From: Excoecaria cochinchinensis
Taxonomy: Eukaryota; Streptophyta; Magnoliopsida; Malpighiales; Euphorbiaceae
Length of the DNA: 64,000 bases
Assembly (NCBI GenBank): GCA_947683425.1
Contig: CANTUQ010000035.1
Span: 5,317,001 to 5,381,000, forward strand
Direction: 5' to 3'
How positions within the stretch are numbered: position 1 is the first letter of the stretch; each line of letters begins with the position of its first letter. Under the pieces are notes generated by a model. That model searched no databases. It was not told the DNA's origin and worked only from the letters and a program-made list of their open reading frames with translations. The position numbers and the translations under genes were made by a program. This document shows positions 1 to 9,233 of this stretch, piece by piece.

Positions 1-2
1 AA

Positions 3-860
3 GAAGTAGACCAATTATACAATGATGATGGAGAAGAGGAGGCTCATTCCTTCCCAATGAGAGCAAGGAGGTATGACAATCGAATGGAAAGTAAAGACAA
101 TAATTTGAGTGCTATCAAGATGAAGATTCCCCCATTCAAAGGCAAAAATGATGTGGATGCCTATCTCGAATGGGAAAGAAAGGTAGAGATGATCTTTTCA
201 TGCCACCACTATTCAGATGAGAAAAAGGTAAAACTCGCAACCATTAAATTTTCTGATTATGCACTAATTTGGTGGGATGAGTTATTGAAAAGTAGGAGGA
301 GAAATGGGGAACTCCCTATCACTTCTTGGAAGGAAATGAAAAGAATCATGAGAAAGAAGTATGTGCCTAGTTACTATCATAAGGAACTCCACAATCAGTT
401 ACAAAGACTTACACAAGGATCTAGTTCAGTGGAGGATTACTACAAGGAGATGGAGATGCTCATGATTAAAGCAAGCATTGTGGAGGATGAATATCAAACG
501 ATGTCTCGCTTTTTGGGAGGTATGAATAGAGAACTTGCTGATATTGTTGAATTGCAGCATTATGTGGATATGGATGATTTGGTGAACATTGCAATTAAAG
601 TGGAGAGATAAAGAAGTAGACGTGGGACAACCAAATTCTATGCAAATTCCAATAACAATAAATGGAATTCAAAGTGGAACAAGGGTGACACAAAGAAAGA
701 ATCCACTTCCAAGTACCAGTCAAATTCCAAAGAGAAAACGGTTACTGCACAAAAAGGTACTTCTGAAACAACCCCTAAACCTAATAGACATAGGGACATT
801 CAGTGTTTCAAATGTAAGGGTCGTGGTCATTACGCTAATGAATGTGGGAATAAAAAGACC
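3..860 (+). pseudogene. gag: gag (capsid and nucleocapsid) of element I, one premature stop
   Basis: Gag would form the virus-like particle and bind the element RNA. The core shows the plant Retrotrans_gag signature: YLEWERKVEMIF, ALIWWDELL, and HNQLQRLTQG followed by VEDYYKEMEML. A CCHC zinc knuckle (Cys, Cys, His, Cys in CX2CX4HX4C spacing) is encoded at 804-845. The frame is open from base 3, is cut by a TAA at 609-611 directly after the VER segment, and then stays in the same frame through the zinc knuckle into pol. The sister gag at 7801-9228 has a glutamine codon at the equivalent place, so a C-to-T change probably made the stop. The N-terminus is outside the window. Confidence 0.85.
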
Positions 861-1470
861 ATGATAATTAAGGGGGATGAAATTGTTTCTGATTCTGAAT
901 CTGATAATGACTGTGATGATATGCCACCTTTGGAGGATTGTTCTGATGTAGATGAAAATGTAGAGTATCCTGTTCAGGGAGAGTCCTTAGTGGTGTTGCG
1001 TGCATTGAATGTAAATGTAAAAGAAGAAGGACTAGAACAGAGGGAAAACATATTTCATACTAGATGCCTAATAGGTGGGAAAGTCTGTAGCATGATAATT
1101 GATGGGGGTAGTTGCGTTAATGTTGCGAGTACAGTCTTAGTTGATAAATTAGGACTTAAAACTAAGAAACACCCTAACCCATACAGACTTCAGTGGTTGA
1201 ATGATAGTGGGGAAGTTAAGGTGACCAAACGTGTAACTATATTATTTTCCATTGGTAAATATGAAGATGAAGTCACTTGTGATATTGTACCTATGTATGC
1301 TGGTCATATTTTGCTAGGAAGGCCTTGGCAATTTGATAGGCGCGTATTACATGATGGATTTAGAAATAGGTACACTTTTGAATTTAAAGGATGTAAACAC
1401 ACACTTGCCCCTTTGGCACCTAAAGATGTATATGCAGATCAAGTGAAGATACATCAATCTGCAAAAGAGG
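861..1470 (+). pseudogene. Aspartic protease region of element I
   Basis: This part of the gag-pol frame would cleave the polyprotein. The active-site motif is IIDGGSCVNVAS, with the catalytic Asp codon at 1101-1103. It is followed by PYRLQWLNDSGEVKV and the second conserved loop ILLGRPWQFDRR near 1311-1340, both typical of this clade. An acidic stretch (about 880-960) links the zinc knuckle to the protease. The local frame is intact, but it sits between the stop at 609 and the stop at 2793. Confidence 0.85.
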
Positions 1471-3137
1471 TAAAGGGAAGTGAGAAAGAAAAGAAAAATG
1501 AGAGAAAAGAGGCCAGTAGTGAAAAGAATAAAAGTAAAGGCCCAATGGTGAGTGACTGCACTAGTGAGAGAAAGAATGAGAGAAGTGCAGGAGAGAAGAA
1601 GTTAATGTGTGTTGAGGTAAAAGGAGAGCATAGTGAGTTGAGTGAAAAATTCAGCAAATATTCCTTTTATGCAAAAGAGAGAGAGTTGAAGAGTGCTTAC
1701 TTAGGCATGAGAACTTTAGTACTTTTGAGATTTAAGGACAATTATTTTTCTGAAACTAACCTTAACCCAAATTTGCCTAGTTCTTTTTCTAACTTATTGC
1801 AGGATTATAAAGATGTCTTCCCTGAGGAGATACCACCTGGGTTGCCACCAATTAGAGGGATTGAACATCAAATTGATTTTGTTCCTGGTGCACAAATTCC
1901 AAACCGTCCAGCTTATCGAAGCAATCCGGAAGAAACAAAGGAGTTGCAAAGACAAGTGGAGGAACTTTTAGCAAAGGGACACGTGAGAGAAAGCCTAAGT
2001 CCTTGTGCCGTACCTGTTCTTTTGGTACCTAAAAAGGATGGAACCATGCGCATGTGTGTTGATTGTCGAGCAGTTAACAAAATCACTGTAAAGTATCGCC
2101 ATCCCATTCCTAAGTTAGATGATATGCTTGAAGAGTTAAATGGTGCTGTAATATTCACTAAAATTGACTTAAAAAGTGGTTATCATCAAATCAGGATGAA
2201 GTTAGGTGATGAATTGAAAACTGCCTTTAAAACAACATATGGTTTGTATGAATGGTTGGTTATGCCTTTTGGTTTAACTAATGCGCCTAGCACATTTATG
2301 AGACTCATGAACCATGTTTTGCGTGAATTTTTAGGTAAATTTGTTGTTGTATACTTTGATGATATCTTAATTTACAGCAAAAACCTAGAAGAACATTTAA
2401 GGCATGTTGCACTTGTGTTAGCTGTTTTGAGAGAACAACAATTGTATGCTAATTTGAAGAAATGCACTTTTTGTGTTGATAGTGTTGTTTTCCTAGGATT
2501 TATTGTTGGTGCACGTGGTGTTGAAGCCGATAATGAAAAGGTTAAGGCTATCCAAGAATGGCCAACACCTAAGAATGCAAGTGAGGTAAGGAGCTTTCAT
2601 GGTTTAGCAAGTTTCTATAGGAGATTTGTTAAAGATTTTTCCACCATTGCTGCACCTTTAAATGAAATCATTAAAAAGTCTGTTGGTTTTAAATGGGGTA
2701 AAGAACAGGAAGATGCTTTTAATGCTTTGAAAGATAAATTGTGTACTGCTCCTATTTTGAAATTACCTGATTTTTCTAAGACTTTTGAGAATTAATGTGA
2801 TGCTTCTGGGATTGGTATAGGTGTTGTTTTGATGCAGGAAAACCGCCCAATAGCATACTTTAGTGAGAAGTTGAGTGGAGCACAGCTGAATTACTCTACA
2901 TATGATAAAGAATTCTATGCGTTGGTGAGAGCTCTTGAGGTTTGGGAACACTACCTTTTTCCTAAAGAATTCGTGATACACATAGATCACCAGTCTCTCA
3001 AATATTTAAAGGGACAAGGTAAGTTGAATAGAAGGCATGGTAAGTGGGTAGAGTACCTTGATACTTTTCCATATGTGATTAAATATAAGCAAGGTAAAGA
3101 GAATGTTGTTGCTGATGCACTTTCTAGGAGATATGCG
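1471..3137 (+). pseudogene. Reverse transcriptase and RNase H of element I, one stop
   Basis: After a Lys/Glu-rich linker (1471-1690) comes the conserved pre-RT segment DVFPEEIPPGLPPIRGIEHQ, then RT. The first catalytic Asp lies in KIDLKSGYHQ (2166-2168). The YFDD box is at 2352-2363, inside VVVYFDDILIYSK. RNase H shows CDASGIGIG, YSTYDKEFYALVRALE, an IDHQSL site and VADALSRRY near 3110-3135. A TAA at 2793-2795 interrupts the start of RNase H; the frame resumes directly afterwards. The paralogue at 24877 reads through this point, so the stop is secondary. Confidence 0.9.
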
Positions 3138-4412
3138 CTGATTTCTATGCTTAGTTCCAAATTGTTAGGTTTTGAGCATTTGAAAGAAATGTATGAGCAT
3201 GATTCTGATTTTGGTGAAATGTATAAGGCATGTGAACATTATGCATTTAATAAGTTCTATAGACATGATGGGTTTCTTTTTAGGGGAAAACAATTGTGTA
3301 TACCTGCATGTTCTATTAGAGAGTTGCTTGTGAAAGAATCACATAGCGGGGGATTGATGGGACACTTTGGTGTGCAAAAGACTTTAGTCATGCTTAATAA
3401 ACATTTCTATTGGCCTAATATGCGAAAATATGTTGAAAAAGTGTGTGCTCAATGTTTTGCATGTAAACAGGCTAAGTCTAAGGCTTTAAATCAAGGTTTG
3501 TCTACTCCTTTGCCTGTTCCCACTGAACCTTGGACTGACATTTCTATGGACTTCATTGTAGGTTTACCTAGGACAAAAAGGGGAAGGGATAGTGTGTTTG
3601 TTGTAGTGGACCGATTTAGTAAAATGGCGCATTTCATTGCTTGTCATAAAACTGATGATGCAACAAACATAGATGATTTGTTTTTTTAGGGAAGTAGTTC
3701 GATTGCATGGTATACCTAGAACTATTGTCTCTGATAGAGATTCTAAGTTCCTAAGTCACTTTTGGCGTGTTTTGTAGGGTAAACTTGGTACTAAACTTGT
3801 GTTTTCGACTACTTGTCATCCACAAACTAATGGCCAAACTGAGGTTGTTAATAGAACTTTAGGAACTATGTTGCATGCTATAATTGGTAAGAATGTTAAA
3901 ACTTGGGAAGAATGTTTGCCATTTGTTGAGTTTGCTTATAATCGTGCAATTCATACTTCCACAGGGTTTTCACCTTTTGAAATTGTGTATGGTTTTAATC
4001 CATTGACTGTGTTGGATTTGATGCCTTTACCTTTGAAAGAACTTTCTAATTTAGATGGCAAGGCTAAGGCTGATTTGGTTAAGACAATACATAATAAAGC
4101 ACGTGAGAACATTGAGAAGAAGAACAAGATGCATGCAAAGCAGGCTAACAAGGGCCGTAGACAAGTGATATTCGAACCAGGAGATTGGGTTTGGATCCAT
4201 ATGCGTAAAGAGAGGTTTCCTAACCAAAGGAAGTCTAAACTTGATGCAAGAGGAGATGGACCATTTCAAGTGCTAAAACGAATCAATGACAATGCATACA
4301 AGATTGATTTGCCAGGTGAGTATGGTGTAAGTGCAACTTTTAATGTTTCTGACTTATCTTCATTTGACTGTGATTTAGATTCGAGGACGAATCCTTTCGA
4401 AGGGGGAGGGGA
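3138..4412 (+). pseudogene. Integrase of element I, frameshift and stop
   Basis: The HHCC zinc-binding domain is visible (HSGGLMGHFG ... CAQCFACKQ, 3345-3470). The DDE core has SMDFIVGLPRTKRGRDS (first Asp), TIVSDRD (second) and HPQTNGQTEVVNRT (Glu). The C-terminal GPY/F module GPFQVLKRINDNAYKIDLP lies near 4258-4312. The frame is shifted by one base in a T run at about 3679-3686 and is stopped by TAG at 3775-3777, where a Trp codon is expected. It resumes at 3799 and runs through the polypurine tract into the LTR. Confidence 0.88.
4399..4412 (+). promoter_or_regulatory. Polypurine tract of element I
   Basis: GAAGGGGGAGGGGA directly precedes the LTR start TGATATGAGC. This is the expected plus-strand primer, and it lies inside the pol reading frame, encoding a Glu-Gly-Gly-Gly-Asp run. 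Confidence 0.85.
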
Positions 4413-4662
4413 TGATATGAGCACAACCAAGCATAATGGCAACAAGAGAGATGAACTAGCACTTCCTCAAGGACCAATCACAAGATCAAGGTCAAAGAAG
4501 CTTAAAGAAGTCCTACAAGCATTCATGAGGCCTTATGTAGAGAAGATACAAGTTCAAGAGGATAAAGAAGCTGAATTGGGCTATGAAGACAAGTTGGGGC
4601 CGAATGGTCAAATGGGCCTTCAAGCTATTTTGTTTAGTTTCTATTCTTGTAATGATATATAA
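4413..4662 (+). CDS. LTR-encoded tail of the integrase frame (family B type)
   Basis: The integrase frame crosses the PPT/LTR border without a stop and continues for about 83 residues to TAA at 4662. The segment begins DDMSTTKHNGNK, carries LPQGPITRSRSKKLKE and ends SFYSCNDI. Similar tails with a GP(V/I)TRxRxKK core start at the same place in LTR C (24025, 27110, 58464-59311) and LTR E (5607-5813, 51734). I know that pol overlaps the 3' LTR in CRM-type chromoviruses. A nucleic-acid or chromatin targeting role is inference from the basic motif and its position. Confidence 0.7.
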
Positions 4663-4806
4663 TTAAATGTATTTGGGCAGCCTAGTACCTTAGAAAACGT
4701 TTTGGGCTTATTTAATTAGGTTTGTTTTATTTTGGGGCTTATTTGAGTATTTTGGATAGTTTAAGTGGGTAGGCTAAAGTTGGGCTTATCTCTTCTAAAG
4801 AGTTGG
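4413..4806 (+). repeat. 3' LTR B of element I, truncated
   Basis: It starts TGATATGAGC after the PPT and matches the first part of the complete LTR B at 17368-18503. It breaks off in AGAGTTGG at 4806, where a second LTR B start follows directly. The promoter and U5 parts are missing. Confidence 0.85.
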
Positions 4807-4929
4807 TGATATGAGCACAACCAAGCATAATGGCAACAAGAGAGATGAACTAGCACTTCCTCAAGGACCAATCACAAGAGCAAGGTCAAAGAAGCTTAAA
4901 GAAGTCCTACAAGCATTCATGAGGCCTTA
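4807..4929 (+). repeat. LTR B 5' fragment
   Basis: A new TGATATGAGC start at 4807 repeats the beginning of LTR B, including the coding segment with GPITRARSKK, up to CCTTA at 4925-4929, where LTR A begins. It is probably the left part of the LTR whose right part is 15096-15814. Its left flank GTTGG does not match the right flank ACTTG at 18504-18508. Confidence 0.75.
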
Positions 4930-5138
4930 TGATGCGTGCACAGGGGGGTCAACATTTCAAGATTATAAACAATGGAAGTTCATATTCATGGAGATCAAAT
5001 TTGGAGAAGTTAAAGAAGGCTTGAAGGAAGTCCGTGGGCCAAAATTTATGAAGAAGCCAAATTAAAGATGGACATGTGCTAGTCATGTGACGACTTAACA
5101 TGTGCAGGTCATGTGACACTTGACATGTGCCGACCATG

Positions 5139-5814
5139 TGATGCGGAACCCCAAGGCTATGTCAAACCCGAAACCCCAAACACACAAATGGCAAGAACAA
5201 GAACAGAATTTAAATCCCCAATCTAAAGAACCCCCAATCAATAAAATGAAAGGAAACGCTTATGATAGATTGATTTGAAGAATAAGAACAGAAATTCGCC
5301 ACAAGATGAAATACCTTGATAAGAAAATCGTTCTTGATGCAATAGAAGAAGACAAATCCTCTCCAATGGTAAATTCGGCCAAAGTAATCATCCCTAATAC
5401 ATCCTATCACGTGGTTATTATACCACTAATTAAAATGTAAGGCCTTAACAATGGGCTGCCAAACATAGCTAACTTAAGCCCATTTCGCTAATTAAGCCTA
5501 ATAAACAAGAAATTAAATCCAATAGCTTAAATAAATAACAAAACACAACTTAATGAGTCCAAACACAAGCCCACACGCCTAACATAATGCTTGGGCTGTC
5601 CAAAGCTTATTCCATTGGCTTTAAACAAATTAATGAGCCCATTTGAGTTCCCTCTTGAAGATTCGGCCCCAACTCCTCTTGCTTGTCCATATTTTCCACC
5701 ATTCGGCCCATGTAGGCTTTGAGACCCTCCTTGAATTTCTTGGCTCTTGATCTAGTCACTGGGCCTTCTGGTAAAGCTAGTTCATCTCTTGGTTCCTTGG
5801 TCGTGCTCACATCA
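5139..5814 (-). repeat. Solo LTR E, inverted, TSD CCATG
   Basis: Reading on the minus strand it starts TGATGTGAGCACGACC at 5814 and ends GGGGTTCCGCATCA at 5139. It is flanked by the perfect 5-bp duplication CCATG (5134-5138 and 5815-5819). There is no internal region, so it is a solo LTR left by LTR-LTR recombination. It matches the LTR at 51734-52420. The insertion site lies inside the CATGTG array of LTR A. Confidence 0.92.
5607..5813 (-). pseudogene. LTR E-encoded integrase tail remnant
   Basis: The minus-strand frame starting at the LTR E terminus reads DVSTTKEPRDELALPEGPVT and continues with RSRAKKFKEG, ending ICLKPME at 5607. It is homologous in position and motif to the LTR B tail at 4413-4662. 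As a solo LTR it is no longer attached to pol. Confidence 0.65.
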
Positions 5815-6518
5815 CCATGTGACCTTGACATGTGCTATACATGTGACACTTGACATGTGCCGACCATGTGACCTTGACATGTGCTATGCATGTGAGCCAG
5901 AGCATGTGCAATGCATGTGCTAATTGGTGGATTAAGGGGCTGATTTATTTGGGCTTTTAGTTTAGTCTTTTATTTATTATTTTCATTTGATTATTTGTAA
6001 TATGTTAGGGCTTAACTTATTCTTTTGGGCTTATTTAAGTGAGATGGGCTTTAATTAGCTTGGGCTCATTTAATTAGTTCTTTTTAGGCTTTTTGGGCTG
6101 AATTTTAAGTTAATTAGTGTGGACTTTAGTTATCTTAGTGTAAGACCCATGTTTTAAGGCCTATTTGATTAATTAGGGTTTTTATTAGCTTAAGTGAGTA
6201 TAAATACTCCTCAAAAACGAATTTGTAATTCAGACTTGGAGATTATGATATTTTGAGACTTTTATTTGGCTTGGCCAAATTCTTCATTGGAGAGGATTGT
6301 TTGTCTTCTTCTTTTGCATCAAGAACTTTAATTCTTATCAAGGTAAATACTTTGTGGCGAATTCTGTTCTTGTGTTTTAAATCAATCTATTATAAGCGTT
6401 TCCATTCACATAGTTGTTTGGGGGTTCTTTAGATTGGAGGTTTATTCTTGTTCATGTTCATGCCATATTGTATGTTCAAGGGGTTTCGGGTTCTTTAGCC
6501 TTGGGGTTCCGCATCATT

Positions 6519-6530
6519 TGGTATCAGAGC
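6519..6530 (+). promoter_or_regulatory. Primer binding site, initiator tRNA-Met
   Basis: TGGTATCAGAGC lies two bases (TT) after the LTR end. It is complementary to the 3' end of plant initiator tRNA-Met (...GCUCUGAUACCA). Confidence 0.9.
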
Positions 6531-6845
6531 TTGGATTTGGATTAAATTCTTATTTATCCATGTTTGTTTGCTGTTTTTGTTCATTAATTTTCAGTTTATG
6601 TGATTCCTAAAATTTAGGAACCCTTGTTCATCATAGGGGCCAAAAATTTAGGAGCCTTGTTTTTAGGCTGAATTCTTTGTTATTTGATCTTAAAGTTTAG
6701 CTTGTTTGCTATTCTAGTTATTAAAAATCAAAATATAAAAAATAAAATAAAATAAAAAGAAAAAGTTGTTGGCGGCTAGAAAAGAAAAGTATACAAATTA
6801 GGGTTGTTGAATTAGTTTGGGCGTGAATTACATTGAATTAAACCT

Positions 6846-7195
6846 ATTGGGCCAGATTTGGAGTTGGATAATTATTTGGGTTTGATTTAAACCTATTGGG
6901 CCAGATTTGGAGTTGGATAATTATTTGGGTTTAACTTGAACCTATTGGGCTGAATTGGGTTTCCTAAGCTTAAACTAATTAAGACATAGTGGATAAGTCA
7001 TTTTGTCTTAAGTCTAGACATTTGGGTTTCCATATCTTGAACTAATTAAGACATAGTGGATAAGTCATTTTGTCTTAAGTCTAGACATTTGGGTTTCCAT
7101 ATCTTGAACTAATTAAGACATAGTGGATAAGTTATTTTGTCTTAGTCTAGACATTTGGGTTTCCTTATTTGATCTTATTAAGACATATTGGTTTA
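6846..7195 (+). repeat. Tandem repeats in the leader of the LTR A element
   Basis: Two arrays are visible. The first has copies of a roughly 50-bp unit containing CCTATTGGGCCAGATTTGG (about 6846-6960). The second has three to four copies of a roughly 68-bp unit containing AAGACATAGTGGATAAGT and TCTAGACATTTGGGTTTCC (about 6960-7195). The same arrays recur at about 10460-10815 in the second internal copy. Confidence 0.8.
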
Positions 7196-7625
7196 AACTT
7201 TGTCTTATTTTGGACAATCATTTGGGTTTCCTAATCTTGATTCAGTTTGGACATATTGTTGCTTCCTTTTCATTTTGTCTTAGTGTGTTAACCCATATTG
7301 TATCAAATTGAATTTTCCATTTGGGAGATTTCAATTTCCGCAATCTTGCATTAGTTTTGTCATTTCTTTCATTCTTAAGTTTCCATTTTTGGTGTCTTTG
7401 TGTTTTTTCTTCCGATTACACTATAATTAACAATTTGATTCTTGTTAGTTAAATTTATACAATTCGGACAGCATACATATCTTCACCTTGTATGCTCATT
7501 TCAACGTTCTTCATTTTGGTCTTTTGCTTCTAGTTTTGTGCCTATCTTCTTGTTAAGTATTTTCATTGCATTCTTTTACTATAATTTGCTGCTTGTAAAC
7601 TATTTTGACTTGAGTTTGAGTTCTG

Positions 7626-7770
7626 AAGTGCAACTGAAGACAGCAAGCCTGAGTGGTAAAAGGCTTGAGAGTGTGAGCTTAAAAGAGGGTAAAAGCCAAA
7701 TTTGAGCGAAACACGAGTGGAGTGTCACCTCTTTGAGTGTAAACACGTGAGGGAGTGTAGTGAGGCTGTT
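7626..7770 (+). promoter_or_regulatory. Conserved leader block upstream of the ORF
   Basis: This stretch just before the start codon contains GAGTGGTAAAAGGC, GAGGGTAAAAGCC, GAAACACGAGTGGAGTG and AAACACGTGAGGGAGTG, with CACGTG at 7744-7749. The block recurs in the same order before the ORF of the other non-autonomous internal regions in the window, in some only as the CACGTG part. A role in RNA packaging or translation is inference. Confidence 0.6.
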
Positions 7771-7800
7771 TTATTTAACATCTTTTGCAAGTAAAGCACC

Positions 7801-9228
7801 ATGACTGATGAATCCAGTAAGAAGGAGATGTCTATAGAACAGGTTGTGTTTGCTATACAAGCAATACAAGGTACTATTGAAAATTTGTTGAGAGAAAGGG
7901 TCGACGTTAAAGAGAGGTTGGATAAATTAGAAGGGGGAACATCCAATAACTCAAGGAGAACAGCTAGGAGGGGAAGATGGATTAATGAGCGAGAGGAGGT
8001 TGATCAAGGTGATTGGGATGAAGATGATGAAGTTCAATCCGTGAGGGGTAGAGTGAGAAGAGAAGATAAAGTGGACAGCAACATCAATGCCATCAAGATG
8101 AACATTCCATCCTTTAAAGGTAGGAATGATGCTGAAGTGTATTTAGAATGGGAAAGGAAGGTGGACATGATTTTTGCTTGTCATAACTATTCTGAAGACA
8201 AGAAAGTAAGAATAGCAGCAGTGGAGTTTAGTGATTATGCGCTGGTTTGGTGGAATGAGTTAGTGAAGAGTAAAAGGAGGAATGGGGATCCACCTATCTC
8301 TACTTGGGAAGAAATGAAGAGAGTAATGAAGAGGAGGTTTGTACCATCCTACTACTATAGAGAGTTGCACCAGCAATTACATAGGCTCACTCAAGGAGCT
8401 AGAACAGTGGAGGATTATCACAAGGAAATAGAGATGCTCATGATTAAAGCCAATATAGAAGAGGAAGAAGAGGTTACTATGGCTCGGTTCATGGGAGGTT
8501 TGAATAGGAAAATTGCTGATGTGGTGGACTTACAACATTATGGAGTAATGGGGGACCTAGTAAATATTGCCATGAAAGTGGAGAGGCAACAAAAGCAAAG
8601 GAGGACAGCAAGGTTATTTTCAAATTCCAGCAGCAAGAGTTGTTCAAACTGGAGCAAAAATGAGGATTTTAAAAATATGGAATTGCAGTTTAAACAACTT
8701 TCTGGACTAATAAGTACGTATAAGAGACAAGAGGAAAGAAAGAAAGAAGAGGAAGTTATTGTCGATGAAATTGTTTGTGAAGCTGAAAGAGATGGTATAG
8801 ACTTATATGCTGATGAAGTTGTAAATGGTGAAGAAATAAGTGGATGTGACGAAGATGTTGTTTTGAGTGAAAAGGAAAACATAATTGAAAGAGAAGATGT
8901 TGCTTTGAGTGAACAGAAGGATGTTTGTGTAATTGAGATAGAAGATCAGCATGTTATAATTGACCCTACAGTTCTTAAGGAGGTTGAATTGAACGTGGAA
9001 AGTGAAGATAATAATGATCAGAATGAAAAGATTATATTAAAGACTAACCATGTTTTGCCTAGTTTTCAGGTTAAATTGCAGGAACATGATGAGTCCTCAG
9101 CTGAAGAAGCATTCATTTTATTTCCACCTATTCAGAAGATCTTATATGAAGATGAATTTATTCTACAAGTATCAATTCCCAACTTGAACAAGACAAAGAT
9201 TCGAGGACGAATCTTTTCTAAAGAGTGA
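7801..9228 (+). CDS. Gag core fused to the orphan domain, 475 aa, intact
   Basis: The start ATG at 7801 follows the conserved leader and opens MTDESSKKEMSIEQVVFAIQ. Residues about 1-60 look like a coiled coil (IENLLRERVDVKERLDKLEG). Residues about 98-265 are the Retrotrans_gag core, with YLEWERKVDMIFACHNYS, ALVWWNELV and LHQQLHRLTQGARTVEDYHK. No zinc knuckle, protease, RT or integrase follows. Instead residues about 290-475 are the orphan domain: a basic segment (MELQFKQLSGLISTYKRQEE), then CEAERDGIDLY, an acidic middle, EDQHVIIDPTVLKE, and the C-terminal EEAFILFPPIQKILYEDEF with IPNLNKTKIRGRIF. The ORF stops at a TGA in the PPT region, just before the 3' LTR. It could provide a capsid-like protein in trans; function is unproven. 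Confidence 0.85.
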   Translation: MTDESSKKEMSIEQVVFAIQAIQGTIENLLRERVDVKERLDKLEGGTSNNSRRTARRGRWINEREEVDQGDWDEDDEVQSVRGRVRREDKVDSNINAIKMNIPSFKGRNDAEVYLEWERKVDMIFACHNYSEDKKVRIAAVEFSDYALVWWNELVKSKRRNGDPPISTWEEMKRVMKRRFVPSYYYRELHQQLHRLTQGARTVEDYHKEIEMLMIKANIEEEEEVTMARFMGGLNRKIADVVDLQHYGVMGDLVNIAMKVERQQKQRRTARLFSNSSSKSCSNWSKNEDFKNMELQFKQLSGLISTYKRQEERKKEEEVIVDEIVCEAERDGIDLYADEVVNGEEISGCDEDVVLSEKENIIEREDVALSEQKDVCVIEIEDQHVIIDPTVLKEVELNVESEDNNDQNEKIILKTNHVLPSFQVKLQEHDESSAEEAFILFPPIQKILYEDEFILQVSIPNLNKTKIRGRIFSKE

Positions 9229-9233
9229 GGAAA

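Larger units (their letters stand above)
1..4806 (+). mobile_element. Autonomous Ty3/gypsy chromovirus (element I), 5' part off-window
   Basis: Order seen is gag, zinc knuckle, protease, RT, RNase H, integrase with a GPF module, PPT, then an LTR of family B that stops short at 4806. The gag frame is open to the first bases of the window, so the 5' LTR, PBS and gag start lie to the left. The order PR-RT-RH-IN is Ty3/gypsy. The GPFQVL module and the LTR ends TGAT...ATCA recall the CRM/Galadriel chromoviruses; that clade call is from memory of the family. The frame is broken by three stops and one frameshift, so this copy is dead. It carries the same LTR family as the non-autonomous elements at 15096-18503 and 28210-37678. 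Confidence 0.9.
4930..6516 (+). repeat. 5' LTR A of the tandem element, with nested LTR E
   Basis: It begins TGATGCGTGCACAGG and ends TTCCGCATCA, giving a 7-bp TGATGCG/CGCATCA inverted terminus. Without the nested solo LTR and its duplicated CCATG it is about 906 bp, the same as LTR 9234-10139. The U3 holds an array of CATGTG motifs (about 5075-5138 and 5815-5920). A TATA box TATAAATA is at 6199-6206. The TT after the final CATCA leads into the PBS. Confidence 0.9.

Noticed and set aside
1454..1657. Minus-strand ORFs opposite pol (1454-1657, 1913-2158 and others)
   Set aside because: Shadows of the pol frame with no homology or conservation.
6519..6530. tRNA-Met gene fragments at GGTATCAGAGC sites
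   Set aside because: Only the 12-14 bases complementary to the tRNA 3' end occur, always next to an LTR end, so they are primer binding sites.
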